Shown here in pieces: positions 11,761-23,310 of a DNA stretch of 64,000 nt (within the stretch, counting starts at the first letter, position 1; each line of letters opens with the position of its first letter). Made by a program: the position numbers and the translations under genes. A model generated the notes under the pieces. That model had not been told where the DNA came from and ran no database searches. It saw only the letters and a program-made list of their open reading frames with translations. The stretch is from Panulirus ornatus (taxonomy: Eukaryota > Arthropoda > Malacostraca > Decapoda > Palinuridae): contig NC_092228.1 of assembly GCF_036320965.1 (NCBI RefSeq), positions 15,124,307-15,188,306 on the forward strand, given 5' to 3'.

Positions 11761-12885
11761 GTAAGTATGTGACGAGTTTCCAAGACAGTGTGTGACTGGA
11801 ATGTTGGTGAGGGAGGTTTGGATCGCCGAGTCCAGGTGTGGTGGACTCGTTACGGCTCTGGATCCAGCCCTTATCTAGGGTCATTGTATAGCCAACTCTT
11901 ACCACAGATATATATGTGGAAACGTAGACCCCGTCTTAAAAGATGAAGTGTATTTTGTGAGTATGTTAATGGCGCATGGACGTTCCGAAGTATCTTGGTG
12001 TGGAAGTGACAAAGTGGGTGGTTGGAGGAGTTCGTTTTCCCCTCCGTCAGCGTCTAATTCGTTGTGACGGCCGTGCTCATCGTGTGAGCGGTAGCGGCAA
12101 AGGATTACGGAGGGTCACAGTGGGGCCTTAGTCAAACTCCAGTGGCCAGATGATTATAAGTTATTATAAAAGTTGTATTGTTTTATTAGCTTTTCAGTGT
12201 TATTTTTCGATATATAGTAGACTCATCTACTTGATGTAGTCTTATAATTTCTGATCTGTTCTCATGATCAGTAAGGTGCTATGCTTTTTCGGGTTTGTTT
12301 TTTTTTTTTTTTACTTATCTCTCAGACGCTAAAGTTCCCCCCCCCCCCACACACACACACACACTAAGACACGGTGTTGTGCTCTGTGTTTGCATCCTCG
12401 CCTGCACACTGCACAGTTTGTTTTGGTAAACCTTTCCATGATAACATCTCCAGAGAAGCTGTTAAATACCTGAACATCTGTTTAACTGTACCAAGGATAG
12501 TGATTCCTATGTAATGGACTTATTTGAAAAATAGCAACGCGTATTGACCTCCCATTCCGAAGGGAGAATAGTTGCTGAATTGAGCCACGTCTTAAAATGT
12601 GAGGGGCGAATGTACCAGTCACTCCCATATTGATTTGTGACAAACTGTGCCACTGTACTGTAACGGAACCCGCCTTCCATCTTCAAGCATAACTATTTCA
12701 GGAAGGTCATCAGTATGAAATCTGTTACTCTCTGGAAATATTATGATGATGATGATGGTACGAAGAAATGTATCATACATCATGATTAATGATTATTTCT
12801 CCAGTAGTGACGTGTGTCTGTACAAGATCAGAGCTTGGGGTAGGAGGACTGATGTCATCTGTAAAATTGGCGTAATTGATCATTC

Positions 12886-13012
12886 AAGCACGACGCAACG
12901 ACCCTTTGATGTGATGGCCTGGCCTTTGACCTGACCCTGAAGGTCAAAGGTGAGGTAAGGCTCTTCGTATCCTAACGTCGTGCTGTCGTGCTCAAGGAGT
13001 TTAAAGAAAATT
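12886..13012. repeat. Compact copy of the AGGTCA-centred palindromic repeat
   Basis: This is the clearest single copy. The left arm has CAAGCACGACGCAACGACCC, the centre is an inverted repeat of AGGTCAAAGG, and the right arm has AACGTCGTGCTGTCGTGCTC, ending in AAGGAGTTTAAAGAAAA. The border word TTTAAAGAAAA recurs at the end of the copy at 54400, which supports a defined element end. Confidence 0.75.
12923..12953. promoter_or_regulatory. Inverted AGGTCA half-sites with DR1-like pair
   Basis: CCTTTGACCT at 12923-12932 is the exact reverse complement of AGGTCAAAGG at 12941-12950, with an 8-nt spacer. AGGTCA-A-AGGTGA at 12941-12953 is a DR1-type nuclear receptor element with one mismatch. DR1 sites are bound by HNF4, RXR/USP and COUP-type receptors. 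Any function here is inference. Confidence 0.4.
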
Positions 13013-13200
13013 CTGCCAGAGGGAGATGGCTGATCAGAGGTGTGCTTTTCTCTCTCTCTCTCCTGCCTAAGCCACACTCGAATTCTGTTCGTATTGTGTT
13101 GTGTCCCGATTCCTACAATGTGTCTGCCTTTAAGAGGCAACTTCATCTTCACTAGAGGAATGGGGGATTTTTTTTCTCTCTCTCATTAGCTTGAAGTTGA

Positions 13201-13312
13201 TGTGGGGACCTGTGTCTGTGTTTATCTTGGCGTGGGGACCTGCACCCGTGTTTGGTTTGGTGTGGGGACCAGTGCCTGTGTTTGGTGTGGGGACCAGTGT
13301 CCGCGTTTGGGG
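13201..13312. repeat. 25-30 bp minisatellite, 4 copies
   Basis: GTGGGGACCnGTGTCTGTGT recurs four times with units of 30, 30, 25 and about 27 bp. Confidence 0.85.
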
Positions 13313-13560
13313 CGACTTCTTCTTGATGGGAAAGAAAAAAGTTAATTCGTCTTTTTCTTTGATGCTTTCGAGGTAAATTGTTTCTGGTAAATTGGTATTT
13401 TTATTTTGTTGTTGAGTGAATTAAAGTTTTGTGTTCTTGTGGAGTCACCTTGGCTGGCGGCTGGCTGCGCTTGGTTATCATAATGGTCATTAGTTGTATG
13501 GATATGTCCTTCATCTTTAGATGCAATATTTGTGTATGCTTAACATCACTGAATTATCAA

Positions 13561-13831
13561 ACCCTTTGTGCACGACGTTACTACCCGTGGGCACGACGAT
13601 ACTACCCTTGAGCAAGACAGTACGACAGTGGAGCACGACGGTACGATGCCCTCGAGTACGACGATACGACCCTTGAGCATGACTGAGCGACAGTTGAACA
13701 CGACGCGTCTCGACCCTCGAATAAGTCGATGAGACCTTTAAGCTTGACCTTACGACCCTTTGTGAACCATCATATCCAAGGGTCGTCGTACTGAAGGGTC
13801 GAACCATCGTGCCTCGGGGCCTTAAAGTTTT
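13561..13831. repeat. Tandem array of 21-22 bp palindromic-family units
   Basis: About nine diverged units of the form GAGCACGACGGTACGACCCT are followed near 13781 by reversed-sense units (AAGGGTCGTCGTACTGAAGG), so left and right arms oppose each other. There is no strong AGGTCA centre. Confidence 0.8.
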
Positions 13832-15053
13832 ACGCCTGGTGTCCCGGTGTGGGTTGGAGGTGACCCGCTGGGAAGGCTAGGAGGCTTCGCACGTTGACTC
13901 TTGCCCATGTTCAGCTGGGTTACAGTTGACGTTTAGCAGATACGTCTGGCCGGGGAGGAGGCTCAGCGCTTTGGGCCCTTCTCTTGGTGCGTCCCTCTCC
14001 GTGTGTGCACCACTGGTCAACCATTCGTCTGATGTGCGGATTCCATTCGACTTTCTTTTGTAGGAAAAGGCGTTGGTCAAGGGCCACTGGTGCCCTCCGT
14101 CAAGAGTTGCTCCTCTACACTGTCACCCACATCAAGCTTGCTCCTTACACTGCAATAACCACCAAGGTTACTGCAGTATTCGCCAGCAGATTCCAGAGAT
14201 GTCTGGGGAGGTTATTTACATTATGTATACCAGACTCGTGCTTTTATGTAGGTTCTGATCCGTCGCTTTTGTGTGACCCTTTTTTTTGTGTGTGTGTAGT
14301 TATCTCTTGAACCTGTTTTTGCGACGAGACTCTAGAGGCCACTTACATGTATGATGGGATTTTGTGGGTGTTGAACATTCCTCATGTGTGTGTGTGTGTG
14401 TGTGTGTGGCTGGCTGTGACAGCGTGTTGTCTCCTTGATACATAATTCCTACAGTCGGTTTGACCATCTCACTCCCCCTATTGTCCCCTCGCGTCCCAGG
14501 CAATAGAAAGGGATCATTTAGGCTATTAGACTCTATCACAGGCGATCAGAGGCGACTCAGCAGGGGAGACGAGGCGTCTCGCGTGCTGTGCCAAGGCATA
14601 GCCTCGTCTCCTTACCTTGGCAAAACTGGATGTATGTTTTGTCTACATTGCAGTTCGTAGACTCTCAGAAGTAGCCATTGTAGGATGGGGGTTTCGAGTT
14701 GAGTATGATTGTAATGAGGCTTTTTATTACAAGTTTTTGATATCTATTGTCCAGATTTTGATCGTGGTCCTTGCGTGTTCCTGTGACCCCCCCCCCCCCA
14801 CACACACACAGTGCGTAAGAGGCTTCTGAAATTTTATCCTTTAGTATCCTTGGTTATTACTGTCACACACACATTATGGGACATATCATGGAGATATCTT
14901 GTGACCTTCTTAAGTTATTGTGAGTAACTTATGGTCCTTGTTAAGTGTCTGTGAGACCTTTAAGTGTCTGTGTACGTCACGTTAAATGTCAGTTTATTTT
15001 TATTTTATTTTCATTGTGTTGTTGAGGTCGTAAACGTCTTAATACCTTAACCT
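13832..15053. other. Mostly unique sequence
   Basis: Contains GT tracts at 14286-14298 and 14386-14408, a C-run joined to CA at 14787-14810, and loosely repeated AAGTGTCTGTGAGACCTTTA words at 14900-14975. No gene was recognised. Confidence 0.45.
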
Positions 15054-15316
15054 CTGAGTACGATAATTCCATCCTCGAACGTGACGGTACGACCCTTTTG
15101 CACGACCCCCCCCCCCCCCCCGTTACAATCCTTAGGTATGATGGCGGGACCTTATAGGATTGACCCTTTAAAGAGGTCAGGTCAGAGGTCACCCCACCAC
15201 CCTTTGGATCCTACCGTCGTGCTCAGGGGTCGGTCGTGCCTCTTGTATTCGACGGGTCGTAACGTTATGGTCGTGACGCGTCGTGCCTCCGTCTTCAAAA
15301 GGGTCGTCATGCTGAA
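15054..15316. repeat. Palindromic-family array with AGGTCA-rich centre
   Basis: Left-arm words (CGAACGTGACGGTACGACCC) are interrupted by a C-run at 15106-15121. A centre with three AGGTCA copies follows, then right-arm words (CTACCGTCGTGCTCAGGGGT; GGGTCGTCATGCTGAAGG). Confidence 0.75.
15179..15191 (+). promoter_or_regulatory. Perfect DR1 element AGGTCA-G-AGGTCA
   Basis: AGGTCAGAGGTCA is an exact direct repeat of the nuclear receptor half-site with 1-bp spacing. A further AGGTCA overlaps at 15174-15179. It sits at the centre of a palindromic repeat copy. Receptor binding is an inference from the known DR1 consensus. Confidence 0.45.
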
Positions 15317-15317
15317 G

Positions 15318-15320
<3 letters not shown>

Positions 15321-15376
<56 letters not shown>
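15321..15376. repeat. (AG)n microsatellite
   Basis: 56 bp of AG, facing a (CT)n tract 29 bp downstream, so the pair forms an inverted repeat. Confidence 0.97.
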
Positions 15377-15378
<2 letters not shown>

Positions 15379-15403
15379 GGAGGTCATGCACGTGTGAGTC
15401 ATG

Positions 15404-15405
<2 letters not shown>

Positions 15406-15457
<52 letters not shown>

Positions 15458-15466
15458 TCTCTCTCT
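15406..15466. repeat. (CT)n microsatellite
   Basis: 61 bp of CT with one CC interruption. Confidence 0.97.
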
Positions 15467-15546
15467 TCGCCTCTGGTAAATCCGATGACCCTCCCTCCCT
15501 CCCTTTCTCCCTTACAAGGTCTACTTCACGACGGAACCTATGTCAT

Positions 15547-15550
<4 letters not shown>

Positions 15551-15614
<64 letters not shown>
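15551..15614. repeat. (TC)n microsatellite
   Basis: 64 bp of TC. The next 110 bp hold a diverged direct repeat of GTGCACCAGGCCAG (15624 and 15687). Confidence 0.97.
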
Positions 15615-15616
<2 letters not shown>

Positions 15617-15826
15617 CAGTAGCGTGCACCAGGCCAGCGCACCACCTCCTGAGGTTCTGTGTCATTTAAGTTCCCCCTCCAATACGTGCACCAGGCCAGT
15701 CCACCTCCTCCTGAGGTTGGTTAGGTTGGCCGGCCTCGTCGACCAACCAGTCATCCTAGATGGTTATTGATAGACCGAGATGCTGGGAGGACAGATCTCC
15801 TCCCACATATCCTCTAGAAATGCCAT

Positions 15827-15830
<4 letters not shown>

Positions 15831-15899
<69 letters not shown>
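15831..15899. repeat. (CA)n(GT)n abutting inverted microsatellites
   Basis: CA runs to 15867 and GT starts at 15868 without spacer, so the whole 69 bp is one near-perfect palindrome. Confidence 0.95.
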
Positions 15900-15902
<3 letters not shown>

Positions 15903-15997
15903 TTTGACATGAAGCTTAATTCTGTTTTCATAGGTTCACCATTTTATCAGCGTAACACATTATTTGGGCCTTGGTATATATTGAAACTTGACTATTC

Positions 15998-16000
<3 letters not shown>

Positions 16001-16035
<35 letters not shown>

Positions 16036-16046
16036 TGTGTGTGTGT
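16001..16046. repeat. (GT)n microsatellite
   Basis: 46 bp of GT with one GA interruption. Confidence 0.96.
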
Positions 16047-16274
16047 TTGGAGCTGGCCAACGGCTACATAGGCCTACTGATAGGCTCCAGACTGGCTCTT
16101 AACTCATGTGACGCACCCACATCCCATTCTGATAGGCTTATTTCCGTTCCTCCAAAGCTGTAACATTTGTCACTGTGAAGAAAGTCGTATGTACGTGCTG
16201 GCTGGTGAGGCTCATGGGTCATGTTCTTGTGTAGGATGTTCATGAAGGTATTTTATGCCGTTACTGTTCCGCCT

Positions 16275-16276
<2 letters not shown>

Positions 16277-16322
<46 letters not shown>

Positions 16323-16338
16323 CACACACTCACACACG
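16277..16338. repeat. (CA)n microsatellite, interrupted
   Basis: About 62 bp of CA with interruptions after 16318. Confidence 0.95.
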
Positions 16339-16755
16339 CTGGCCACAGGTTGAAGCACGTGGAAGTGTGGTTTCAGAGGTCGTCTGTACCCGATCTGCTC
16401 CATGGAATTGACTGTGGAGTATGGATGATACTTAGATCAAGGCTTTTACGTGTCACCATTTCTCACTGCAGCAGGTATTCAGTCGTACAGGTTAGGGTGA
16501 GGGAGGTGTGGCCACCAAGCACTCGTCTCCTCTCGTGTGTCAGCTCCCCTCCCTCCCACCCATCCTCATCCATTTGCCCTTCCTCTCCATTTGCCCTCCA
16601 CCCAACCACTACCAACGCCCCCCGCCCCCTTCATCGCCCTCCTTCAACCCTCCATGACGGGACGACGCGTCATCAGCGTTCCCCGATGGGTGACGGGTTT
16701 ATGGTTAACTATGTCAAGCCCTCTTTACCTAACCCCTTCCTCCCACTCACCTCCC

Positions 16756-16758
<3 letters not shown>

Positions 16759-16806
<48 letters not shown>
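16759..16806. repeat. (CT)n microsatellite
   Basis: 48 bp of CT at the end of a C-rich stretch (16500-16760). Confidence 0.97.
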
Positions 16807-16809
<3 letters not shown>

Positions 16810-17343
16810 GCGTAAAAACCTTTTGGACATTATGATGAAAAGGGGGCTCCAAATACTGAACACAGCCATCAGTTCACTGTAAACCGTAGTGGACATTTTA
16901 AGTGAACCAGGAGCGCGTACCGCTCTCTCCCTCCCAAGGCATAGAGGAAGAGAAACTTGAGAAGACATTAAGGTGGACGGGACGATACGTCGTCCTCTCG
17001 TGGAGTTAAATGAGAACTGTAACTCACAAGGTGTACCAGATGGTCTGTCACCGTCGGATTCCGGGAGAAATGGTGAGGTTCACGTCTTCCATATTGTTAC
17101 GTTCAGTATCGTATCAGCTCAGCTGTATCAGGATTAGAACCTGACTGAAGTTATCGTATTATAAAGAAAAAGATAACTGGAGTAACTAATCAAGAAAAAG
17201 ATAACTGGAGTAATTATCTTGATTTTCGTAACCCTGAAATGTATGGAAAGTAACAACTTAAATTGGTTGTGAAAATATGGTAAACAAATGATAGTTTTCA
17301 AAAATCGTAGCCACAATTCCTGAACATTTTCATTGAACTACTT

Positions 17344-17392
<49 letters not shown>

Positions 17393-18036
17393 GTAAACAA
17401 ATAACATCTTATGTGATGTAAAGTATTTATATTTGGGTAAAAAAGTCTTTGATAAAGTAATAGAGATAGTTCCTGCAGCGGACGTACAGTACTGTTAAAC
17501 AGAAAACGGGTTATATTCTACTAATATCATGTAATAGATCCGTAGGATTATGAACCTGTCATTAGGGGACGTTATTTAAAAAAAAAAAAACGTTTCCGGA
17601 TCTAGTGAATGAAATATTTATACGATGTTGTAATAAGATTTAGTTAATGTGATTACAATTGTACAGTAGTCAGTTATACACACAGACGGAGTAACGTTGT
17701 GGTAATGCCGAACGTGTGAGAGACATACCCTACGCCAGACGTGTGTGGGATAGTCTCTATAATTTGTTAAGATCTCATTTTCTTAGTTGATTTCTAAGAT
17801 CGTATCTTGAAGGATTGTGAACCTTCTGCAGCAGTGATTGGAGGGCTTAGCATTACGGATGTCAGGAGGAGAAGAAAAAAAATTGTTGAAAGAACACAGT
17901 AAAAAGGGATCTTGAAGGCAGTGATAGAAAATGGAGGAGTAAGAACGAAATGTGTAGTTAAAGGAACAGTCGAAGAAGGGAGGAGGAAAGAAAAATGTTT
18001 TTGTTGAAGTAAGATTATTTCTGTTGTATGTTACAT
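16807..18036. other. AT-rich unique sequence with one (GT)n
   Basis: A 46-bp (GT)n lies at 17346-17391 and an A-run at 17578-17590. AGATAACTGGAGTAA is duplicated at 17170 and 17203. No gene seen. Confidence 0.5.
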
Positions 18037-18181
18037 AAACAAAAAGTCTTCTTCGTTGGTTTCATTGTTCATTATTGATAGTGAAATTCCTCTTACCACG
18101 GGAAGGTGAAACAAAAAGTCTTCTTCGTTGGTTTCATTGTTCATTATTGATAGTGAAATTCCTCTTACCACGGGAAGGTGA
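18037..18181. repeat. Perfect 72-bp tandem duplication
   Basis: The segment from 18037 is repeated exactly from 18109. I found no mismatch across 72 bp, which implies a very recent duplication. Confidence 0.95.
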
Positions 18182-18543
18182 TTGTGTCATTTATCTTTGC
18201 CACCAGCTGTCATGTAAACTCTTGGAGAGTGATTGGTTAAGGAGTATTTCCCACCCCCCAGTGATTTTAGACTTCCAACTTCAATTTTCAATTTTATGAT
18301 CCAGGAAAACCGCCCGAGATCTAGTTTCGAGCAAGTTTTTTGCCGGTAAACTTGGCGCCCCCTCTGGACGTAATTAGTGGAGAGTCAAGAGTTTTGATAG
18401 CGTCATTAAGGGCATGTGGTGTATGTTGAGGCCACGAGGTGGCATGTGGCTCATGTGTCTTACATTACCTTGATGACTGGGCGTTATATGGATGGCACCC
18501 GTGCCGCCCACTAGAGGTGTGGCAGTGGGTGCAGGTGTCTCCC

Positions 18544-18955
18544 AGAGGTGCAGCAGTTGGGGGAGGTGGGTTCCTCCCAGAGGTGTGGGTGCAGCAGTTG
18601 GTGGAGGTGGGTTCCTCCCAGAGGTGCAGCAGTTGGTGGAGGTGGGTTCCTCCCAGAGGTGCAGCAGTTGGGGGAGGTGGATTCCTCCCAGAGGTGTGGG
18701 TGCAGCAGTTGGTGGAGGTGGGTTCCTCCCAGAGGTGTGGGTGCAGCAGTTGGTGGAGGTGGGTTCCTCCCAGAGGTGTGGGTGCAGCAGTTGGGGAGGT
18801 GGGTTCCTCCCAGAGGTGCAGCAGTTGGGGGACGTGGGTTCCTCCCAGAGGTGCAGCAGTGGTGGGAGGGTTCCTCCCAGAGGTGCAGCAGTTGGGGGAG
18901 GTGGGTTCCTCCCAGAGATGCAGCAGTGGTGGGAGGGTTCCTCCCAGAGGTGTGG
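18544..18955. repeat. 36/42-bp minisatellite, about 11 copies
   Basis: Units are GAGGTGCAGCAGTTGGGGGA followed by GGTGGGTTCCTCCCA. A longer variant inserts GTGTGG after GAGGTG, and a shorter one has a contracted middle. Several frames on both strands are open across the array, including a 217-codon minus-strand frame, which argues against coding. Confidence 0.95.
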
Positions 18956-19040
18956 CATGAAGGGGGAGGGGGTGTGTCGGTGAGTGCCAGATGACCTCAC
19001 CTCACTGTGGCACCGTGGCTCTGCCACCCGCCTGACGTCA

Positions 19041-20035
19041 TGCGGCCGCCCTGTAACATGACACCCAACACATGTTTCATATTCTCAGTGGTGACGTTGT
19101 CATATGATCCTGGCGATGGGTGTGCTTGCGCTCGTGTGTCACAGCCCCGGGACTGTTGTTAAGAGCACACGAACTTTGGCTGTGGCTCTGGTGACTGAAG
19201 GTTCATTCATTATTATCATAAAGGGGGAAGCTGTGGACGCAGGATAACTGGCGTACAACTGGAAAGAAAAAAGAAAGTACAGAAGATTGTGTTTTAACAT
19301 CGTCTTGCCAGGTTTATGGAAGACTGTGGACGCTTCAAATGTATTACGTCTTTGTCAGTCACACGATCGACTCCGTGATGAGTTATTTCCCAAGAACAAT
19401 CATTGTTATTGTGCTTTTTTATATATATATATATATATTTCCGAGTGTTGTAACCAACGGTTATGGCTCCCCCATGACACGGCAGACAGATAAGTCATTG
19501 TGTACATGCTCTTCGTTATCATTTATTTATCTTGCTTAGGTTGTGGTCTTCGACGAGGGGAAGTCTTTTCCCCTGCCCTTGGGATGGTCTTGGACAATGA
19601 ACGCCCAGTTACAGGCAGAACTTGTTGCTATTAATGAGGTCTTAAAGGATTAGAAAAAAAGGGGAGGGGGAGGGAGAATTCCGAATGTGAGATGATGATA
19701 AAAAAGAAATGTCTCGTAAATATTCCTTTGTCAGAATGAAAAGAGAGGATGTTGTTCACGAAGCTGTTCTTACTGAGGACATTTGTTGTAATGTTTGCGA
19801 TGTAGAAATTTAAGGGAGGAAATGTTTACATTCCTCTGTGCCCCTGCACATGTTGGTGTGGTTGAGAGTGAATTTGGCAGATACTCTGGTAAGAAAGTGG
19901 ATGTAAGAGGAATGAGGGTTTCATGTCTCCAAACATATATAGGAAACATAAATAAATGTCAAAAGGAGAGTTAAAGAGAAGCTAAAGGAAAGAGAAGATA
20001 TTAAGGGAAACATGATTATTATATTATTACTATTA

Positions 20036-20076
<41 letters not shown>

Positions 20077-21885
20077 TTTATTACTATTATGATAGTTTTA
20101 CTAGTATAACCGCTGGACTCCTATTTCGAGTTTTTCGAGGGTCTGTAGCCTCAGGCCTGCCCCTACCATCAGTAGCAGGGAAAAGATGGACTCCTTTGGA
20201 TTCTATAAGTTCTTCGACGAGATTGTAATCGGATTGAAGTGACTTTTCACCCGCAGCGAAACCAAGAGCAGTCACATCCCGCCATTAAAGATGGCATCCA
20301 TTTTCTATCAAACTTTTGAAAGTGAGATTGAATTGGACGCCAATCTCTGTAAGTGTATTGACGTGACTTGGAGCTGTTGGTACACTTCTTCAGTATTTAT
20401 CCTCCTGACAAGCGTTGGTAGAAGTCCAGACGAATATCTTGAGAGAATGGCATCTAGTCTTAGCTGGAAATTCCCTGCCTGTGAGTCAAATAATGATCGG
20501 CGTAAACAGTTAGGCTGAGAGCGATGGCGGGCTTCACCACGTCCGATCCCGGAATGGCAATACTGCAGGTGGTGATATAGGTTCCCATTGATATAAAAGG
20601 GGGAAAAAAAAAGTAGGACAGACTTATGCAGATGATGTACAACATCATCAACATTAGTCTGCATTTTATAGGTGACAGTTCTAGGAAGCCGGGCGAAACC
20701 CGTGTTAGGGTGCGTAGATAGGCTTCGATAAACGCTACGTGGCTAGGATTGTATTCGCACGGTTGGCCGTTAATGGTGTTCTCTTTATGTCTTGATTGTC
20801 TTTCTCCTCTCTGTCCTATCCCTCCAGTCAACCAGTAAGTAACCCCTGCCATCCAATTACCCGTGTATTCCCCCTGACATCGTCGTCCTTTGAGCAATTG
20901 TCCTTCCCCTCTCATTGTCCGTCCAGCTTATATACTCAGCAGGGCCGGGGCTGGCAGCGTTAATAGTGACTATCCGAGTTGAGTGGGTGTATCGCGGATA
21001 CTTAATGATAATGTCTTTCGCTACGGTATTATCTCGTGGAGCGCCGTCACCGTGGTATTATCCTGGTGATGAAATTTTTGTCGAGGTTCAACATATACAC
21101 GATGGTGGAATTTTGACATCTTTTTTTTTTATATATATTACATTCCCCCGAGTGTGTCATTGTCAACTGATGAGGTTCAACGGCCAGGCGAGATGGAAGA
21201 GGGTGCAGGTCTTTGTAGTAAGATCGTGTGTACAGGTCTGTGTGAAGGAAGCTCCTTATGTGTGTGTTCCAGTGAGATGATGATAGCCCTGCTGAGGCTA
21301 GGGCAGCCAGTGGTCGTGTATGTAAGGTGGGCGGGTCGAATTGTTGGAGATCGTGTGACGCCCTCGGACAGACGAGGATGGACTTTGTTTACATTTTGTA
21401 TTTGAATTGCGATTCTTAAGTTCACGAGATTCCACATCTGGTAGGGTCTTATGAAGACTTACGTTTCACTCTATGACTGTGTTACATATTATTTCGCCCT
21501 CCCCGCACCATGACTGTTAACTTTCATGATTCTAAGGTGATCTAAGGATGTGGATAACGATAGATGACTCGTGTGATTTGCCTTGTACAGGTCATGTTAC
21601 GTTAAGGCATGATGGATGACCCGCGTCTTCTGTCACGCCTTTATAGGTCGTGTCACGGTAAGGGGGTTATTGTCTCGTTGCTTCAGGTGATAGTAAAAAA
21701 GTTGCTATCTCAATACATGTATGTCGTTTTATAAACCTTAGGGTAAGGAAACTTTTTTTTAACTGGTATCTAATTAGAGCTATAGAATTTGTAGCCTGGT
21801 AGGAGGAAATACCTGTTCCATTTAGTTATTGACTTTGGGGATTTTTATTGATGTAAAACAAGATTTCAAATTTTGCATATGTTCA

Positions 21886-21888
<3 letters not shown>
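19041..21888. other. Mostly unique sequence
   Basis: A short TA tract lies at 19420-19440 and an (ATT)n tract at 20022-20085. On the minus strand, a frame beginning GEKSLQSDYNLVEELIESKG ends just before the (AAT)n tract, which could be a repeat-tailed element or chance. No recognised gene. Confidence 0.4.
20022..20085. repeat. (ATT)n microsatellite
   Basis: About 64 bp of ATT with minor interruptions at both ends. Confidence 0.93.

Positions 21889-21946
<58 letters not shown>
21889..21946. repeat. (TA)n microsatellite
   Basis: 58 bp of TA. Confidence 0.97.
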
Positions 21947-21949
<3 letters not shown>

Positions 21950-22725
21950 GTTGTGTTAGTGTTCCTTACAATGATAAGGATGTTTAGACTAATGCTCGTA
22001 TGAGAACTGACTCTGTTTCCTAAAGCAGTCAGTTACGTATTCCCGAAAGAATTTGTTATTCAGAGAGTTATTTGGATGTTAATCCCAATATCAGAGGACA
22101 GAATTAAAACGCTCATCTGTAGGCTCAGGGGGGCACATCCCGAATGATAACCCAACTAGTGTGTATTGATCTGGTGTGATGAACATGTAGAATAGCAAGA
22201 TTCAATTTTTCAGTGAGACTTGCTAGAATGAAATGTCAGAAATGCTCGGGCACCACAATAGTAGTTTAAATAACATGTTAGTCACTAAGAATTTATGTGT
22301 AGCTGAATCTTTTTTCAGACTACAGACGTCCACGAGAGGACGTAGATGGTGTGGATAGGAAGGATTTGTTTTGTATGCCTCTTTAGGTTAGACACAGTGT
22401 GCCCCCCCCCCCTCTCATCTCTATCCGTGAGGCACGAAAGTAGAAGAGACCAGTTCCTCATCTTCCTGGGAGACAGACCGAGGCTTTGGATAATTGTGAG
22501 TCATGGAGCAGAAGTTGACATGTGGGGGAAAGAATCGTGATACTCTTGTTTGGTCAGAGCCAGGCATGAGTGAGAAGGGATGGTGTTGGTGGCGTGGTGG
22601 TGGTGGTGGTGGTGTGGTGGCTTTAATTAAGGCAGATGTTGTACACGGTTCGTCGGGCCTTAACGCCTGGCCGGGGACTGTGTCTGTATACGGCATGTAG
22701 AGATAGTCGTAATGGTTGTGGTAGT

Positions 22726-22728
<3 letters not shown>

Positions 22729-22805
<77 letters not shown>
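22729..22805. repeat. (GA)n microsatellite
   Basis: About 76 bp of GA. A TGG-rich run lies upstream at 22590-22620. The 370-codon minus-strand frame crossing 22623-23735 is built from this tract and the next minisatellite. Confidence 0.97.
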
Positions 22806-22807
<2 letters not shown>

Positions 22808-23310
22808 TTTGATGGTGGGTGAGGGAGGGAGTGGCGGTGTTGACGGCGTTGAACGTTAAAAGGAGGTAGTGGTGACAGGCGTCGGGCTGTGAGTGGTGAT
22901 GGTGTTGAGAGAGTGAGGGGGAGGTAGGTATGGTGGTGGGGGCTGATGGAGACGGTGATGGTAACGGTGGGAATGAGAGAGGCGGCAGTGTTGGTGGTAG
23001 TGGAGGAGGTGGCAGGCCTAAGACTCCGGTGGTGGCGCCTGCGGTGAGAGAGCTCGAAGGGGGAAGGTTTCCTTTTTTTCCCTTTTTTTGAGGGAGCGTG
23101 TGTCCACCAGGCGGCGATGAAGCTATTTTCAGGTGGTGGGAACAGCTGCCTGCTGGCGTCGACGGAGGCAGGAGCCTGGCTAGCCATCTACGGCCGGGCG
23201 TCGGGACCAGATTAGCGCCGGCGGCCCCTGGACGGTTTGGGGCGACGGGGCTCGAGCTGTGTCGGGTCGGGTGAGACTGGTGTGGGAGAGGGATGGAGGA
23301 AGAGGAGGAG

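Larger units (their letters stand above)
11087..12885. other. Mostly unique sequence with small runs
   Basis: Apart from the 43-bp duplication and the candidate exon listed separately, it holds a T-run at about 12299-12313, a C-run joined to CA at 12339-12365, and GAT units at 12743-12757. No gene was recognised. Confidence 0.45.

Noticed and set aside
18374..19027. 217-codon minus-strand frame with periodic Pro/Thr-rich peptide
   Set aside because: It is the 36/42-bp minisatellite read through. Three plus-strand frames are equally open, so openness reflects the repeat unit.
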